Assembly: GCA_018895795.1 (NCBI GenBank)
Contig: JAHINZ010000109.1
Span: 1-5,926 of the forward strand
Reading direction: 5' to 3'
DNA: 5,926 bases
DNA from: Alphaproteobacteria bacterium
GTDB lineage: Bacteria > Pseudomonadota > Alphaproteobacteria > Caulobacterales > Caulobacteraceae
Every line of letters starts with the position of its first letter. The first letter of the stretch is position 1. Positions 5,554 to 5,926 of the stretch are shown piece by piece. A program made the translations under genes and the position numbers. The notes under the pieces were generated by a model. The model was not told the DNA's origin. It searched no databases and saw only the letters and a list, made by a program, of their open reading frames with translations.

Positions 5554-5748
5554 CTATCTTTCGCGCAACTCGGGATTAAATTTTCGACATATCCAATCTA
5601 AGGATGTAGCAACATGAGCTTGAGGGCCGCACGTTGCCGGGCTAACTCGATGTCCGACTAGGGTCGTGAGCGGCCCCAAGCTTCGCCGCCCAAGGCGGAC
5701 GCGCCTCGCGCGGAGCCAGCCTTTCATCTCTTCGAGGCCAAGCGTGCG

Positions 5749-5836
5749 GTCTGGACAGGTTGGTCAAGGACGGCCCTGCGGGCCGCCGCGACGCGGCCGG
5801 TCGAAGACCGGTGTCGGCGGAGCAACCTGTCCAAAC
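5749..5836. repeat. 88-base cloverleaf-like inverted-repeat element
   Basis: A long outer inverted repeat pairs 5749-5765 with 5820-5836 at 15 of 17 positions, including 11 perfect in a row (TGGACAGGTTG). Between the arms three hairpins lie end to end: 5771-5785 (CGGCCC-TGC-GGGCCG), 5786-5796 (CCGC-GAC-GCGG) and 5797-5811 (CCGGTC-GAA-GACCGG). The whole could fold as a closed multi-branch structure in RNA or as a cruciform in DNA. It is not a tRNA: loops are 3 bases and the arm lengths do not fit. It may be a dispersed extragenic palindromic repeat or a small structured RNA; the window alone cannot decide, and only one copy is present here. Confidence 0.6.
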
Positions 5837-5872
5837 CGGCGATCGTCTCGCCGTGAGATGTAAGGATGGCTC

Positions 5873-5887
5873 CCTCCGGCGCGGAGG
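5873..5887. repeat. Short GC-rich hairpin near the right edge
   Basis: CCTCCG and CGGAGG form a perfect 6-base-pair stem around a GCG loop. CCCTCCGG occurs again at 5918-5925, on the very edge, hinting at a second related palindrome that continues outside. There is no T-run, so it is not an obvious terminator. Confidence 0.35.
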
Positions 5888-5926
5888 CGGGGCGTCCCCG
5901 GCCGACGCCGCTGGCCCCCTCCGGAC

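Larger units (their letters stand above)
5554..5926. other. Right-hand flank without a convincing gene
   Basis: About 370 bases with no gene I can support. Open frames on both strands have Arg/Pro/Gly-rich composition and cross strong inverted repeats. The stretch holds short hairpins (for example 5686-5698, CCGCC-CAA-GGCGG), the 88-base cloverleaf-like element at 5749-5836 and a CCTCCG-GCG-CGGAGG hairpin at 5873-5887. It reads as intergenic sequence made of palindromic extragenic repeats. Confidence 0.5.

Noticed and set aside
5749..5836. tRNA or tRNA-like gene
   Set aside because: The overall cloverleaf look and a GGTCGAAGACC segment recall a T arm, but loops are 3 bases, the closing stem is 17 rather than 7 pairs, and no anticodon arm or invariant positions are present.
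5724..5924. Minus-strand frame open to the right edge for 67 codons, ending TGA at 5724
   Set aside because: It could be the tail of a gene outside the window, but it runs through the cloverleaf-like element, is Arg/Ala-rich and shows no motif; more likely non-coding.
5866..5926. Plus-strand ATG at 5866 with a frame open to the right edge
   Set aside because: The only purine-rich stretch is one base from the ATG, too close for a ribosome site, and the Pro/Gly/Ala-rich frame crosses a hairpin; not enough to call a partial gene.
1..5926. CRISPR array, insertion sequence, transposase or phage genes
   Set aside because: No regularly spaced repeats, no transposase or integrase motifs, and no paired terminal repeats with a target duplication were seen.

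Overview
The window is GC-rich and has dense minus-strand coding. The L11 and L1 proteins look alphaproteobacterial, and the -10 element upstream of rplK resembles the Caulobacter housekeeping type (GCTANAWC). Together these suggest Caulobacteraceae (Caulobacter, Phenylobacterium, Brevundimonas or a relative). The taxon is inferred from sequence impressions, not from a search.

Every gene I can support lies on the minus strand, so transcription runs right to left. From the right edge: about 415 bases without a convincing gene, holding an 88-base cloverleaf-like inverted-repeat element (5749-5836); a probably exported M1-like zinc metallopeptidase (4170-5510); a promoter and a roughly 145-base structured leader; rplK (L11) and rplA (L1), four bases apart; a strong intrinsic terminator (2721-2750); a good promoter with two operator-like repeats; a VapBC-type toxin-antitoxin pair (2414-2653 and 2019-2414); an HI0933/BaiN-like flavoprotein (808-2022); a GC-rich gap of 272 bases with a palindromic operator candidate (584-601); and the N-terminal 178 codons of a short-chain dehydrogenase (1-535), cut by the left edge.

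There are three transcription blocks with visible signals. The first is rplK-rplA, with promoter, leader and terminator all in view. The second is vapB-vapC-flavoprotein, joined by a TGATG overlap and a GTGA overlap, so the flavoprotein appears to be translated from the autoregulated toxin-antitoxin message. The third is the SDR gene behind its own palindrome. Neither secE/nusG nor rplJ/rplL adjoins rplKA.

I do not see a clearly new multi-gene system. The observations most worth following are the toxin-antitoxin-flavoprotein coupling with its two-turn operator spacing, the 88-base cloverleaf-like element, and the metallopeptidase that keeps HEXXH-18-E but lacks the GAMEN exopeptidase motif.
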